The notes beneath the pieces are model-generated. The model had not been told where the DNA came from and did not search any database. It saw only the letters and a list, made by a program, of their open reading frames with translations. DNA of 64,000 nt from JANXLS01 sp038227045 (GTDB lineage: Bacteria; Planctomycetota; SZUA-567; H5-PLA8), in assembly GCA_038227045.1 (NCBI GenBank), contig JBBRQD010000019.1, positions 5,516-69,515 on the forward strand. The letters are read 5' to 3'. Position numbers and translations under genes: made by a program. Of the stretch, positions 7,835-16,411 are shown piece by piece (the stretch's first letter is position 1; each line of letters starts with the position of its first letter).

Positions 7835-9193
7835 ATGACTCCCAGAACCATAACGTGGCTGATTCTCTTTGCCACTCTTGCCGCCGGCTGTTTCCGTTTG
7901 GGCTTCATGGGCCGGGAGGCGGACGAATTGGCGCTGGAGCAGTCCACGTACGAAAACGTGCGCGCGCTGATTCGCGAACGCTATGTCCGCGAATTGAATC
8001 CAGACGAGCGCCAGAAGATTTTCTACGGCGCGCTCAAGGGCATGACCTCGTCGCTGGATGCGCACAGCCAATTTCTGCCGCCGGAACTCTACGCGCATCT
8101 CAGCGCCACGACGAAAGGCCGTTTTGCGGGCATCGGCATCGAAATCAACTCCGAAGCGCGCGGCCTCACGGTGCTGACGCCGCTGCTCGATTCGCCCGCC
8201 TGGAAAGCAGGCGTTTACCCTGGCGACCGCATCGTCAAAATCGACGGGCAGCCCACGGAGGGCATGTCTCTTGAGGAATGCGAACTGCGCATCAAAGGAC
8301 ATCCCGATACGCCGATTGAACTCACCATCGACCGCGACGGCGTGGAAAAGCCTTTCATGCTGGCGATGCGCCGCGCGGTGATTCAGATCAAATCGATCCA
8401 GGCAGAAGAGCTTCTCGGCCCGCCAAACGTCGCCGCCGGCGGCCCGAAAATCGGCTTCATTCAAATCAGCCAGTTTCAAAAAAATACGTCCGACGTTCTC
8501 GACGCCGCGCTCAAGCGGCTTGAAGCGCAGGGCATGAATGCGCTGATCCTCGATCTGCGCCAAAATCCCGGAGGCTTGCTCGACGAAGCCGGAATGGTCG
8601 GCGATCTTTTCTTGAAAGACGGTCCCATCGTCACGCTGCTCTACCGCGATGTCGCGAAGCAAAAGCGCATTGAATCGACGCGCAACGTCGAACCCGGCAA
8701 GACGCATCCGGATTACCCCGTGGCCGTGCTCGTGGATTCGCAGAGCGCTTCGGCCGCGGAAATCGTGTCCGGCGCGCTGCGCGACCGCGGACGCGCGGTG
8801 CTGGTCGGCGACAAAACCTACGGAAAATTCTCAGTGCAGGATGTCATTCCGATTCCAGTCGGAAAGGGAGACGCCGCGTCGCTTGCCGCCGGTGAAAACA
8901 CGCAGGCCGCGCTAAATTCAAAGAACGAAAAACTGGCCGCGTTGAAACTGACCATCGCGAAATACAAGACTCCAAAGAGCGACTGCATCGACGGGCAAGG
9001 GCTGGTGCCGGAATTTCTCGTTCCCAGCAGCCACGCTCAGCAGAAGGAATTGTTGGAGAGCCGCTACAGACGCCATCTGCGCGACAACGACCCGCGCGCA
9101 AAGGCCGGTGCGGCGGGCGAGAAAGACACGTTTAACGACGAGCAGTTGAAAAAGGCGGTTGAGGTATTGATTGGAAAGTTGAAAAAGGAATAG
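7835..9193 (+). CDS. S41 family carboxy-terminal processing protease with PDZ domain
   Basis: The protein is 452 residues from ATG 7835, where an N-terminal segment ending LAAGC looks like a lipoprotein signal. An upstream in-frame ATG at 7781 adds only 18 unrelated residues. The order is an N-terminal helical region, a PDZ domain (GIGIEINSEARGLTVLTPLL, then GDRIVKIDGQP), and the S41 catalytic core. That core has DLRQNPGGLLDEA, the nucleophile Ser306 in SQSASAAEIVSGAL and the general-base Lys in DKTYGKFS. CtpA-type enzymes cleave C-termini of exported proteins in the periplasm. The thiO gene follows after only 3 bp, so the two are probably co-transcribed. Confidence 0.92.
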   Translation: MTPRTITWLILFATLAAGCFRLGFMGREADELALEQSTYENVRALIRERYVRELNPDERQKIFYGALKGMTSSLDAHSQFLPPELYAHLSATTKGRFAGIGIEINSEARGLTVLTPLLDSPAWKAGVYPGDRIVKIDGQPTEGMSLEECELRIKGHPDTPIELTIDRDGVEKPFMLAMRRAVIQIKSIQAEELLGPPNVAAGGPKIGFIQISQFQKNTSDVLDAALKRLEAQGMNALILDLRQNPGGLLDEAGMVGDLFLKDGPIVTLLYRDVAKQKRIESTRNVEPGKTHPDYPVAVLVDSQSASAAEIVSGALRDRGRAVLVGDKTYGKFSVQDVIPIPVGKGDAASLAAGENTQAALNSKNEKLAALKLTIAKYKTPKSDCIDGQGLVPEFLVPSSHAQQKELLESRYRRHLRDNDPRAKAGAAGEKDTFNDEQLKKAVEVLIGKLKKE

Positions 9194-9196
9194 AGT

Positions 9197-10396
9197 TTGA
9201 CTAAAGACGTTTTGATTGTGGGGGCCGGTGCCATTGGTTTGAGCCTCGCCGATGTGTGTTTGCGTGCCGGCTTGAGTGTCATTGTGTTGGACAAAGGTGG
9301 CATCGCGCAAGAGGCGTCGTGGGCCGGAGCGGGCATGTTGACGTGCCGGCCTCGTTTGAAGCGCGATTCGACAAAGCCCGATTACTACGATCTGGCGCTG
9401 TGGAGCGTCCGCTTGCATGCCGAATGGGCGCGGCGCTTGAAAGAAGAAACCGGGATCGACACGGGTTACCGCGTCTGTGGGGCGCTGGAAATCTCGCGCC
9501 AACATCCCGCGCCCGCCGCGATGCCGGCGGAGTTGGCCGAGGAGGAAACGTCCGGCGGCGGCGATAAGAACACGATTTCAAAAGACAGCACCGCCGACTG
9601 GATCGCGCTTTGCACCGCGCGCGGCGTTCCGGCGCGTTGGATCGAGGCGGCCGAAGTTCGCCGGCTCGAACCAGCTCTCTGCGCGGACGTGCTCGGCGCG
9701 ATCGATTTTCCCAACGAAGCGCAGATCCGCAATCCGTGGTTTGCGCGCGCTCTGGAAACGTCGGTGCGGCAGCACGGCGGAGAACTTCGCGCGGGCACGG
9801 ACGTGGCGGATTTCAGTTTCGATTCGGCGTCTCAAGCGGTCCGCGGCGTGGTGACGAAGAGCGGCGAGGAGATTCGCGCCGGGACCGTGGCCGTATGTTC
9901 CGGCGCATGGACCGGGCAGATGCACTTTTTAATCGAGCGCGTGCCGGCGCTGAAAAAAGTTCAGCCGGTGCGCGGACAGATCTTGTGCTACGAAGCCGAT
10001 CCGAAATTGGCCACGCGGCTGATCTGCGAACGCAATCATTATATGGTGCCGCGCGGAGACGGCGTGCTGCTGGCGGGTGCGACGCATGAAAAAGCCGGCT
10101 TCGACAAATCGACGACGCCCGAAGGCTTCGCCGAATTGGAGCGCTTCGCGCAGGCGTTGCTGCCCGCGTTGGAACACGCGAAGCCTGTCAAGACATGGGC
10201 GGGGCTGCGTCCCGGCATGAAGGGCCGACACCCGCTGATCGGGCCGGTTCCGGGCGTCAAGAATCTGTTTGTCAGCGCAGGACATTACCGCAACGGTTTG
10301 ACTCTGGCGCCGGCGTCGGCGGAATTGCTGGCGGGAATGATCTTGAACCGGGCGCTGCCGATCGCGCCCGAACCGTGGCTGCCGGCGGCAACATAA
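9197..10396 (+). CDS. thiO: Glycine oxidase ThiO (FAD-dependent amine oxidase)
   Basis: The enzyme oxidises glycine to iminoglycine for the thiazole half of thiamine. The 399-residue cytosolic flavoprotein has an N-terminal FAD-binding motif VLIVGAGAIGLSLAD and EASWAGAGML. Its C-terminal DAO-family signature WAGLRPGMKGRHPLIGPVPG is followed by GHYRNGLTLAPASAELL, typical of ThiO. The start is a TTG at 9197, 3 bp after the protease stop, with a GGA-containing ribosome-binding region (AAGGAATAGAG) inside the end of the preceding gene. No other thiamine genes or TPP riboswitch are visible nearby. A generic DAO-family oxidase is the alternative. Confidence 0.85.
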   Translation: MTKDVLIVGAGAIGLSLADVCLRAGLSVIVLDKGGIAQEASWAGAGMLTCRPRLKRDSTKPDYYDLALWSVRLHAEWARRLKEETGIDTGYRVCGALEISRQHPAPAAMPAELAEEETSGGGDKNTISKDSTADWIALCTARGVPARWIEAAEVRRLEPALCADVLGAIDFPNEAQIRNPWFARALETSVRQHGGELRAGTDVADFSFDSASQAVRGVVTKSGEEIRAGTVAVCSGAWTGQMHFLIERVPALKKVQPVRGQILCYEADPKLATRLICERNHYMVPRGDGVLLAGATHEKAGFDKSTTPEGFAELERFAQALLPALEHAKPVKTWAGLRPGMKGRHPLIGPVPGVKNLFVSAGHYRNGLTLAPASAELLAGMILNRALPIAPEPWLPAAT

Positions 10397-10400
10397 AAAT

Positions 10401-10471
10401 GTTCGGAGTTCAGCCTTTAGGCTGTCTTGTCGTGAATCAACCCCTTGAAGCCTAAAGGCTGAACTCCGAAC
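10401..10471. repeat. Perfect 23-bp inverted repeat, possible bidirectional terminator
   Basis: The arms at 10401-10423 and 10449-10471 are exact reverse complements (GTTCGGAGTTCAGCCTTTAG at the start of the left arm) around a 25-nt loop. The loop-out region between arms lacks a U tract. It lies exactly between the convergent ends of thiO and the gene at 10476. A transcript from either side would form a strong hairpin. The sequence type resembles dispersed hairpin repeats. Confidence 0.75.
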
Positions 10472-10475
10472 GCAC

Positions 10476-10820
10476 TCATTCGTTCAACCCCTGAAGTTCC
10501 AATTCCACGCCGCCCACAAATCCCGCCAGCACGTTGTAAATGAACGCGCCGAGCGCTCCAAATACGAAACCTAGGATTCCATAAAAAATCGGCATAAAGA
10601 TCATCGCACCAATCCCTATTCCGATCATGCTGCCCCCAGCCAGCGCCTGATTTGAATGGGATCCCCCAAAACCCGTGGTCCCGCCGATTGCCCCAATCAA
10701 AATAAACACCACGCCGTAAAGCCCGCCAAAGATAAGGCCCATGATGGCCATGAGCGCTCCGTACATCTTGGCCATCGAGAACACTTCGATTCTGCGCACC
10801 GTAACCTTGGCCATTTTCAA
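10476..10820 (-). CDS. Conserved small membrane protein
   Basis: The protein has 114 residues with a short cytoplasmic lead (MAKVTVRRIEVFSMAKMYG). Glycine-rich transmembrane segments follow, roughly ALMAIMGLIFGGLYGVVFIL, then SMIGIGIGAMIFMPIFYGIL and an end FGALGAFIYNVLAGFVGGVE. I recall similar proteins of unknown function, with the same KVTVRRI lead and a terminal GGVELEL, from many bacteria. ATG at 10814 (MAKV) is an equally good start. It is convergent with thiO. Confidence 0.75.
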   Translation of the reverse strand: MKMAKVTVRRIEVFSMAKMYGALMAIMGLIFGGLYGVVFILIGAIGGTTGFGGSHSNQALAGGSMIGIGIGAMIFMPIFYGILGFVFGALGAFIYNVLAGFVGGVELELQGLNE

Positions 10821-10990
10821 TACCTCAAATTGTGATGAAAAACGTTTCGCGTTGAAACTTGATCTTCAATGCAGCGCAATGCGAATCCAGAATATAATCG
10901 CCTGTGGAATATTTCGCTGTCAATTCGCCTGGAGTTCTGGTACAAGTTCCGCCCTTGATCGGCATCATTCATCGAAAGGACGACCTACGC

Positions 10991-11089
10991 ATGGCACAGA
11001 AGAAGCACACCGGATGGGAACGCAAGAAGGTCCGCAAGGCCGAGTACCGCGCCAAACGCAAGGAAGCGTTTAAGAAAGTCCGCGCCTAA
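10991..11089 (+). CDS. Very small highly basic protein (32 aa)
   Basis: ATG 10991 follows an AAAGGA element about 9 nt upstream and gives a 32-residue protein, MAQKKHTGWERKKVRKAEYR plus KRKEAFKKVRA. About half of the residues are Lys or Arg. A strong rho-independent terminator starts 40 bp after the stop, supporting a real short transcript. Composition suggests RNA or ribosome binding, but I recognise no family. A longer in-frame start at 10904 would add 29 residues that do not look conserved. Confidence 0.55.
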   Translation: MAQKKHTGWERKKVRKAEYRAKRKEAFKKVRA

Positions 11090-11131
11090 TTCGACTCCAT
11101 TTCCACTGGAACAGATTCGGACGAACACATA

Positions 11132-11170
11132 AAAACGGGCTGAAGACGCATGCGCGCTTCAGCCCGTTTT
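11132..11170. terminator. Rho-independent terminator (bidirectional)
   Basis: There is a perfect 14-bp stem (AAAACGGGCTGAAG with CTTCAGCCCGTTTT) and an 11-nt loop. It has A-rich and T-rich flanks on its two sides, so it can end both the small basic gene (+) and the convergent gene at 11196 (-). Confidence 0.85.
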
Positions 11171-11195
11171 GTTTCCATTTGGATCGGCGTTCAAA

Positions 11196-11555
11196 CTACT
11201 TCTTCATGTTGACCATGGTTTCGATCTTCTCGACGGCAATGTCGTCGCCGGTGACTTTGCCGGTGACTTTGACTTTGTCGCCGTTCTGCCGCTTGGCTTC
11301 GATTTCTTTCGCCAGTTCGCCGGACGCCACCAGATTGAACACGCGGGAAGTCTTGCCCTTGCCATCCGTGATGCGGCAGATGACGTCGCTCTTCGCGTCC
11401 GTCGCCTTTACGGCCATGTTGCCGGCGATGGTAATCGTCGAGCCGTCGGCGGGCGCTTCGCGCTTCATGTCTTTTTTCTTTTCGTCAGCCGCCATGGAAC
11501 TCGTGCAGCAGCCCAACGCAAACAGTACGCACATCGTGGCAAAAATCTTTTTCAT
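11196..11555 (-). CDS. Small secreted/lipoprotein with OB-like fold
   Basis: The protein has 119 residues. A signal peptide or lipobox (FALGCC) is followed by a charged linker and a strand-rich region (STITIAGNMAVKATDAKSD, then KVKVTGKVTGDDIAVEKIE). That KVKVTGKV repeat of strands with a Lys/Asp pattern resembles exported OB-fold proteins. The function is unknown. It is convergent with the small basic gene and shares its terminator. Confidence 0.7.
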   Translation of the reverse strand: MKKIFATMCVLFALGCCTSSMAADEKKKDMKREAPADGSTITIAGNMAVKATDAKSDVICRITDGKGKTSRVFNLVASGELAKEIEAKRQNGDKVKVTGKVTGDDIAVEKIETMVNMKK

Positions 11556-11792
11556 GCGTTTTTCCCTTTATCCTTAAAAATTGTTGTCGAGCGCGCTTCT
11601 AAATACCCTCTTATTCGATTGGCGTCGCCAATTTTGTCGCGAATCAAAGAGTACCTTGCCAGTCGAAATCGAACCCCTGAGCGCGTGTGACGCGATTGTT
11701 GTGAAGTATGCTGCATAAAAAACACTCAATTTGCGCCAACTTGATCGAAATTGGCGCAGAACAGGCAAGCGCTGCCGGATTTAACCCCCGGT

Positions 11793-13328
11793 TTACAAAA
11801 AGCCCAATGGAGTCAGCGCCGTGTATTTGTTTCCGTCGCCATCCGGGGCTGGTGTGCTCAGGAGGATTTTTCCCGGCCCGGGACCGAGGTCCACCGTCGG
11901 AACGTTTAACCATTTGTTCAGTATCGTCCCATACACATCGCGGAAATCGGTGCTCAGTTTCAAATCGTCGTCGGCTTCGAAGCCCGGATCGTCCAGTTGC
12001 GGGTATGCGCCGTACTGCCCGCCGATCACTTTGCCGCCGATCACAAACTGCGGCGCGCTGGCGGCGTGGTCCGTGCCGGCTTTCGCCGAATCCGTCGCAT
12101 TCTGAGTTATCGTGCGGCCGAATTCCGAGAACGTCAGCAGAATCACGCGGTCCGTTTGACTGCCGGTCTGATAGCCGGACAATCCAGCCGGTAAGGTCAC
12201 GCCCTGATTCATCTCGTTGTAGAATGCGGCAACGGATTCGCTCAGTGCGTTCAACAGCGCCGAATGGTACAGATTCTTCTCCTGCTGCGAATGCGTGTCG
12301 AATCCGCCGATGGTCACGTAAAAGTAGCGTGCGCCAACATCCGCGCGAATGATCGCGGCGATGTGCTTCAAGTCCGTCGCCAAATCGTTGCCGGTCACCT
12401 TCGGGTTGTCGGCAGGATTCAGCGGCGAGGAATACACCAGCGGATTGTCGCGGCTGTAGTTGCCATTTTTGTCGATCAGCAGCGCCTGCACTTTCGCCGG
12501 CATTAACGGGCCGGTGGGGTTGGCCGGATTGTAATATAGCCCGAGATTCGTTACCGCGGACTGCGCCGTTTGGGCGATCTTGACCATCTCCGGAAATTGC
12601 CCTCCATCGCGCCCGCCGGCGAAGCCGCAGTACGCGGAATAGATCATGGCCTTGAGCTGCGCGTCGTCCGTCGCCGGGAATTGCAGTTCGTCAAGATTTG
12701 AAAAGGTAAAGATGCCCGGCGTCGACGGCGTGAACAGCGGCGTTTGCGACCCGCCCATGACCACGGACGGAATGTCCGCGCCGGTGAAGCCCGAATCCGG
12801 CGAACTCAAATACTTGCCGAACCAGCCCGCCGTGTCCCCGCCGCTCGGATCGGCGCTGGTGTACACGTTCGTGCTTTCGAAATGCGAATGGTTGGGGCTC
12901 GGGTAATGCACGCCCGGCAGCACCGCCATTTTGCCTTTCGTGTACAAATCGTACAACGCGCCCATGCCGGGGTTGAGCGCGTAATTATTGCCATCCACGT
13001 TGGCGCCCAGATCGAGCGCGCTGTTTCCGCCGATGCCCTTGTCAATCCAGGGCTGAAAATTCGCAGCCTGATTGGGCAGCGCCAGCGTCGGACGAAACAT
13101 TTCGTAGTTCGTGCGCTGAGTTCCATTCAACGGGTAGACGGTATTGATGCCGTCGTTTCCGCCGTCGAGCTGCACAAATACGACGATATTCCCGCCCGGC
13201 GTGCCGCGCGCGCCGGCTGAATAGCTGACGTTGGTCCCGGGCAATTTGAACAGTTCGCCGGGGCGAAGGACGCTGCCCGCAAAACAAGCGCCCATGCCCT
13301 TCAAGAAATCGCGTCTTGAAAAATTCAT
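11793..13328 (-). CDS. DUF1501 family protein with Tat signal
   Basis: The protein is about 511 residues from ATG 13328. There a twin-arginine motif (SRRDFLKG) opens the protein, so it is exported folded. An upstream in-frame start at 13394 would begin inside the inverted repeat. DUF1501 features are FVQLDGGNDGINTVYPL early, THSQQEKNLYHSALLNAL in the middle and LLTFSEFGRTITQN near the end, a sulfatase/phosphatase-like alpha-beta fold. It follows a DUF1800 gene, and the two families are almost always paired in Planctomycetes and Verrucomicrobia. The biochemical role is not established. Confidence 0.92.
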   Translation of the reverse strand: MNFSRRDFLKGMGACFAGSVLRPGELFKLPGTNVSYSAGARGTPGGNIVVFVQLDGGNDGINTVYPLNGTQRTNYEMFRPTLALPNQAANFQPWIDKGIGGNSALDLGANVDGNNYALNPGMGALYDLYTKGKMAVLPGVHYPSPNHSHFESTNVYTSADPSGGDTAGWFGKYLSSPDSGFTGADIPSVVMGGSQTPLFTPSTPGIFTFSNLDELQFPATDDAQLKAMIYSAYCGFAGGRDGGQFPEMVKIAQTAQSAVTNLGLYYNPANPTGPLMPAKVQALLIDKNGNYSRDNPLVYSSPLNPADNPKVTGNDLATDLKHIAAIIRADVGARYFYVTIGGFDTHSQQEKNLYHSALLNALSESVAAFYNEMNQGVTLPAGLSGYQTGSQTDRVILLTFSEFGRTITQNATDSAKAGTDHAASAPQFVIGGKVIGGQYGAYPQLDDPGFEADDDLKLSTDFRDVYGTILNKWLNVPTVDLGPGPGKILLSTPAPDGDGNKYTALTPLGFL

Positions 13329-13348
13329 TGCAATTGCTCCTGTTCTTC

Positions 13349-13425
13349 CAGAGCCGCGCACGTAAGTAAGCGGCCAATTTGTTTGCGCGATCAAAATTAA
13401 CCGCTTACTGACGTGCGCGGCTCTG
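13349..13425. repeat. 25-bp-arm inverted repeat, copy 1 of a family
   Basis: The left arm 13349-13373 (CAGAGCCGCGCACGTAAGTA, then AGCGG) and the right arm 13401-13425 are reverse complements with one mismatch around a 27-nt loop. A second copy with identical arms is at 27293-27356. It separates DUF1800 from DUF1501, so it could modulate expression of the second gene. Confidence 0.85.
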
Positions 13426-13431
13426 AGCTTG

Positions 13432-14964
13432 CTAAAAGACCATGTATTCCGGCAACTGCAACGCCAGTGAAATGAGACCGCGGACTTTGATGCGCGCGTC
13501 GTCGGTCGTGGTGGAGGACAAATCGAGCGTCGCGCCTCCGGATGTCGCGTACCGGAGCAATTCCGAGCGTTCCTGGTCGGTGATCGTCATCGGGCCCGCG
13601 TTCAGCCCCAGGAAAGTCAACACCGCATCGACGACGACCGAGGGATCTGCCGCCGCGCTTTTCGGCAGTCCGGGAATGATGTCGAGCTTATAGCTATTTT
13701 TCTTGCCGTCGGACGCCGCAAGGCTTTTGCCGAAAGCCAGCCGTTCCAGCAGCGTGCCGCTGTTGATCCACCTCAGCCCCCCCTTCCAACCCGCGACGTT
13801 GGGCGGATCGAAGAGCCGCATACCCATGTTCGCTGCAGCGTCTCCCAATTCGGGACTGTCGAAAACGCCTTTGCCATCCGCCTTGACGATGCCGAACGCT
13901 TTCATTGAACCGACAATGAGATCCACCGGGCTTTTCACCGTGCGCGACTTGGCTTGGTCGCTGTAGAACTCGTCGCTCGTCCACATCGCGCGCAGCAGCG
14001 GCTGGACTTCGAATTTGGCATCGGCGAAGAGTTGAGCGAACGGCGCCAGAGTGGCTTTCAATCCCGGAGCAGGGAACGGGTACGCGTAGGCCGTCCAGAA
14101 TTTGCGCGCCATAAACATCGCGACTGCGTTGTTGCCTTCAAAATCCTGGCGCGAAAAAATCAGCTCCAACACGTCGTCCGCGGTTCCAGCCACGGCATCG
14201 TCGATGCGGAAGTTGTTGTTTGTGACGCCGAAAATAGTCACGCCGTCGGCCACGCCGTCGCCATTGTCATCGCAGCGCCCGCCGTCCCAGTTCGGCAAGT
14301 CGTTATGCCAATGGGCGACGCCCTTTTTGTCGATTTCGACCCAGCCAGTCAGTGCCCGCGCAAGCTGGTGAACGTCATTCTCCGTGTAGTTCGGATGAGT
14401 CGGATCGAACGCGCCGTCCGACGCGAATTGGAACACGCCCAGCGTGAACAATTCCATGACTTCGCGACCGAAGTTTTCGTTCGGCTCGGCTTTGGGCACT
14501 TTCTTGTCCGTCTCCGACGTCGCCGTGTTGGTGATGCCGTCGAGATAATAGAGGTTCGCCGGGTCGCGGTTGACCGCGCGCACCAGCGCTTTGAAATTGC
14601 CCTTCGCATTGATGCGGAAAAGCTGATTTTGATTCGACAGCGCGTTGCCGATCTGTTGCTTGGACACACCGCTGACAAGATGGTTGTGCCAGAAGAGCGT
14701 CAGCTTTTCGCGGCAGGCGTCGGACGGTTTTTTGGCTCCGATCATCTGCTGGAACCACCAGCGATGCATCGCGGTCAAATCCTGCGTGTCTTTCTTGTTA
14801 TACGGCGGTTTGTTCTTCGATGCCTTGAAGCCGAGCAGTTCGTCCACCGCGGTGCTCACAGACGCATTGCGGTCGTGGAACGCTTGAATGTCCTTCGGTG
14901 TGCCTCCGAATGCGGCGCGCCTTAAAAGGTGTGCGGCATTCTCCAAGTTCCAGGTGACAGCCAT
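13432..14964 (-). CDS. DUF1800 family protein
   Basis: The protein has 510 residues beginning MAVTWNLENAAHLLRRAAFG, the family's N-terminal signature (HLLRRAAFGxTP). Further matches are REKLTLFWHNHLVSGVSKQQ and NENFGREVMELFTLGVFQFA. Other matches are LARALTGW, MARKFWTAYAYP and LFDPPNVAGWKGG. It contains an EF-hand-like loop DDNGDGVADG. The family accompanies DUF1501 in PVC genomes and its molecular function is unknown. No clear signal peptide is present. The downstream DUF1501 gene lies 103 bp away across the inverted repeat. Confidence 0.92.
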   Translation of the reverse strand: MAVTWNLENAAHLLRRAAFGGTPKDIQAFHDRNASVSTAVDELLGFKASKNKPPYNKKDTQDLTAMHRWWFQQMIGAKKPSDACREKLTLFWHNHLVSGVSKQQIGNALSNQNQLFRINAKGNFKALVRAVNRDPANLYYLDGITNTATSETDKKVPKAEPNENFGREVMELFTLGVFQFASDGAFDPTHPNYTENDVHQLARALTGWVEIDKKGVAHWHNDLPNWDGGRCDDNGDGVADGVTIFGVTNNNFRIDDAVAGTADDVLELIFSRQDFEGNNAVAMFMARKFWTAYAYPFPAPGLKATLAPFAQLFADAKFEVQPLLRAMWTSDEFYSDQAKSRTVKSPVDLIVGSMKAFGIVKADGKGVFDSPELGDAAANMGMRLFDPPNVAGWKGGLRWINSGTLLERLAFGKSLAASDGKKNSYKLDIIPGLPKSAAADPSVVVDAVLTFLGLNAGPMTITDQERSELLRYATSGGATLDLSSTTTDDARIKVRGLISLALQLPEYMVF

Positions 14965-15133
14965 TTCGCTCTCCGAATCTTTGAATTATATCTTTTAGCA
15001 CCGGCGTGTGATGCGGCGTCGTACCAACTTCAATTTGGGCAAAATTGTCATGGGATTCAGTTGAAAAAGCGAAAAATATCGCTAGAGTTCCAACATTCAT
15101 TCATTGCGAGGCCCATTTTTACCGGGGGATGCC

Positions 15134-15259
15134 GTGCCCAGAAAATTTGCAATTCTGTCCATTGTACTTTTAACACTATGCCTTGGACTTCTTTCCGGCT
15201 GCAAAAAGCGCAGCGGCTTCACGTCCGACAACAGCGACACGCCCATGGTCCGAATGTAA
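15134..15259 (+). CDS. Tiny lipoprotein (41 aa)
   Basis: This short gene starts at GTG 15134 after a GGGGGAT element. It encodes MPRKFAILSIVLLTLCLGLL then SGCKKRSGFTSDNS and ends at TAA 15259. The hydrophobic stretch followed by LLSGC is a clear lipobox, so the product would be a lipid-anchored peptide of about 18 mature residues. Upstream it is divergent from DUF1800. The mature part is too short to assign a function. Confidence 0.55.
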   Translation: MPRKFAILSIVLLTLCLGLLSGCKKRSGFTSDNSDTPMVRM

Positions 15260-15263
15260 CACG

Positions 15264-15304
15264 CATTACTATTGCAGTGCAATCTTGGCCCTGCAATAGT
15301 GATG
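15264..15304. terminator. Hairpin between convergent genes
   Basis: Arms of 14 nt at 15264-15277 (CATTACTATTGCAG) and 15291-15304 pair with one mismatch around a 13-nt loop. It lies 5 bp after the tiny lipoprotein gene and 18 bp from the end of the convergent synthase gene. There is no long U tract, so termination is likely but not certain. Confidence 0.5.
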
Positions 15305-15322
15305 ACTATCCTGCCTCATCAT

Positions 15323-16162
15323 TCACTTCAACTTTTTCAACACACCGGCGCCCACATACTTGCTCCCCATGGGCGCTGGCCGATACAGTTTGTTCAGGGG
15401 ACTCTTGCTCATATACAGAACAGTCTCCGTTCCCAACACGGGCAGTTTGATCGTCCACTGAGCAACGTATGGAAAAAGCGTTTCGAGCAAAACGCGCGTC
15501 TTTGCCGCAATGCCCCGCTTGCGCTTGAATTTCGCCTTGATCGCCCGCGGCAAATCCTCCTCGTAAAATTCATACATGGCGTTGAGCATCATATCGTCTT
15601 CATCGTCGGCGATCAGGTTCACCCAGATGCCGCCCGGCTTCAATTTCTTGAACAGCGCCTGGTAAAACGCGTAATAGAATTCAACGGTCAGCGGCTTGGG
15701 CTGTTCGGTGAAATTGTCCTCGATGTCGTGAATAATGACGTCGAACTTTTCCGTTGTATCGACCATCCATTGCAGCGCGTCGCCAACGACCACCTTCAAT
15801 CGGGGATCGTTCAAGGAATCGTGCGTGATCGCGCGCCATTCCGGGTTTTTGCGGCACAGTTCGATGACGACGGGATCGAGTTCGACGAGCGTCACCTTTT
15901 TAACGCCCGAAAAGCGCAGCACTTCGCGGGCGGACAACCCATCGCCCCCGCCGAGAATGACGACGTTCGCGATCTGTTCCGACAGCATCATCGGAAGCGT
16001 GGTAAACGCTTCGTGATAGAGCTGTTCTTCCGTTGTCTGAACTTGCGGATTGCCGTTCAACCGCAGCAGCAGCCCGCCTTTGTGCTTTAGCAATTCGACC
16101 AGTTGAAACGGACTGCGCTTGCTGAACAAAACGTTTTTCTTAATTCCCGCGGATGCCTTCAC
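15323..16162 (-). CDS. Spermidine synthase-like aminopropyltransferase family protein
   Basis: The 279-residue Rossmann-fold protein has the aminopropyltransferase motif VVILGGGDGLSAREVLRF. An acidic ribose-binding strand VTLVELDPVVIEL follows, then VVVGDALQWM. The family catalytic region reads IIHDIEDNFTEQPKPL, followed by EFYYAFYQALFKKLKPGG. Spermidine synthases transfer an aminopropyl group from decarboxylated SAM to putrescine. No speD or other polyamine gene is in the window, and the catalytic DSSDP-like motif is altered, so another SAM-dependent substrate is possible. The N-terminal 40 residues form the usual strand-rich lid. Confidence 0.75.
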   Translation of the reverse strand: MKASAGIKKNVLFSKRSPFQLVELLKHKGGLLLRLNGNPQVQTTEEQLYHEAFTTLPMMLSEQIANVVILGGGDGLSAREVLRFSGVKKVTLVELDPVVIELCRKNPEWRAITHDSLNDPRLKVVVGDALQWMVDTTEKFDVIIHDIEDNFTEQPKPLTVEFYYAFYQALFKKLKPGGIWVNLIADDEDDMMLNAMYEFYEEDLPRAIKAKFKRKRGIAAKTRVLLETLFPYVAQWTIKLPVLGTETVLYMSKSPLNKLYRPAPMGSKYVGAGVLKKLK

Positions 16163-16411
16163 GATCGCTCCTTCTTTATGTTTGAATGCCGGGTAATAAC
16201 TTGCGAACGAAAAATCTTACCGCAACTTGCGTTCATTTGAAAAGCACGAATCGCGAACTCCTGAATTACATAAACGAACAAAATGGCGCAATCGCGGCGG
16301 GCCGTCTCGACGCACATGTTTCTGGCGTGCGCTTCAATTTTTCGAAAAATTATGGAAAGCGCCGAAAATAAGTGCTATATGGTGACTGGTTTTAGCTATG
16401 TGGGGGCAACC

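Noticed and set aside
11574..11913. Minus-strand ORFs of 64 and 89 codons upstream of the DUF1501 end
   Set aside because: They partly overlap the DUF1501 gene in another frame, and no conserved features were seen.
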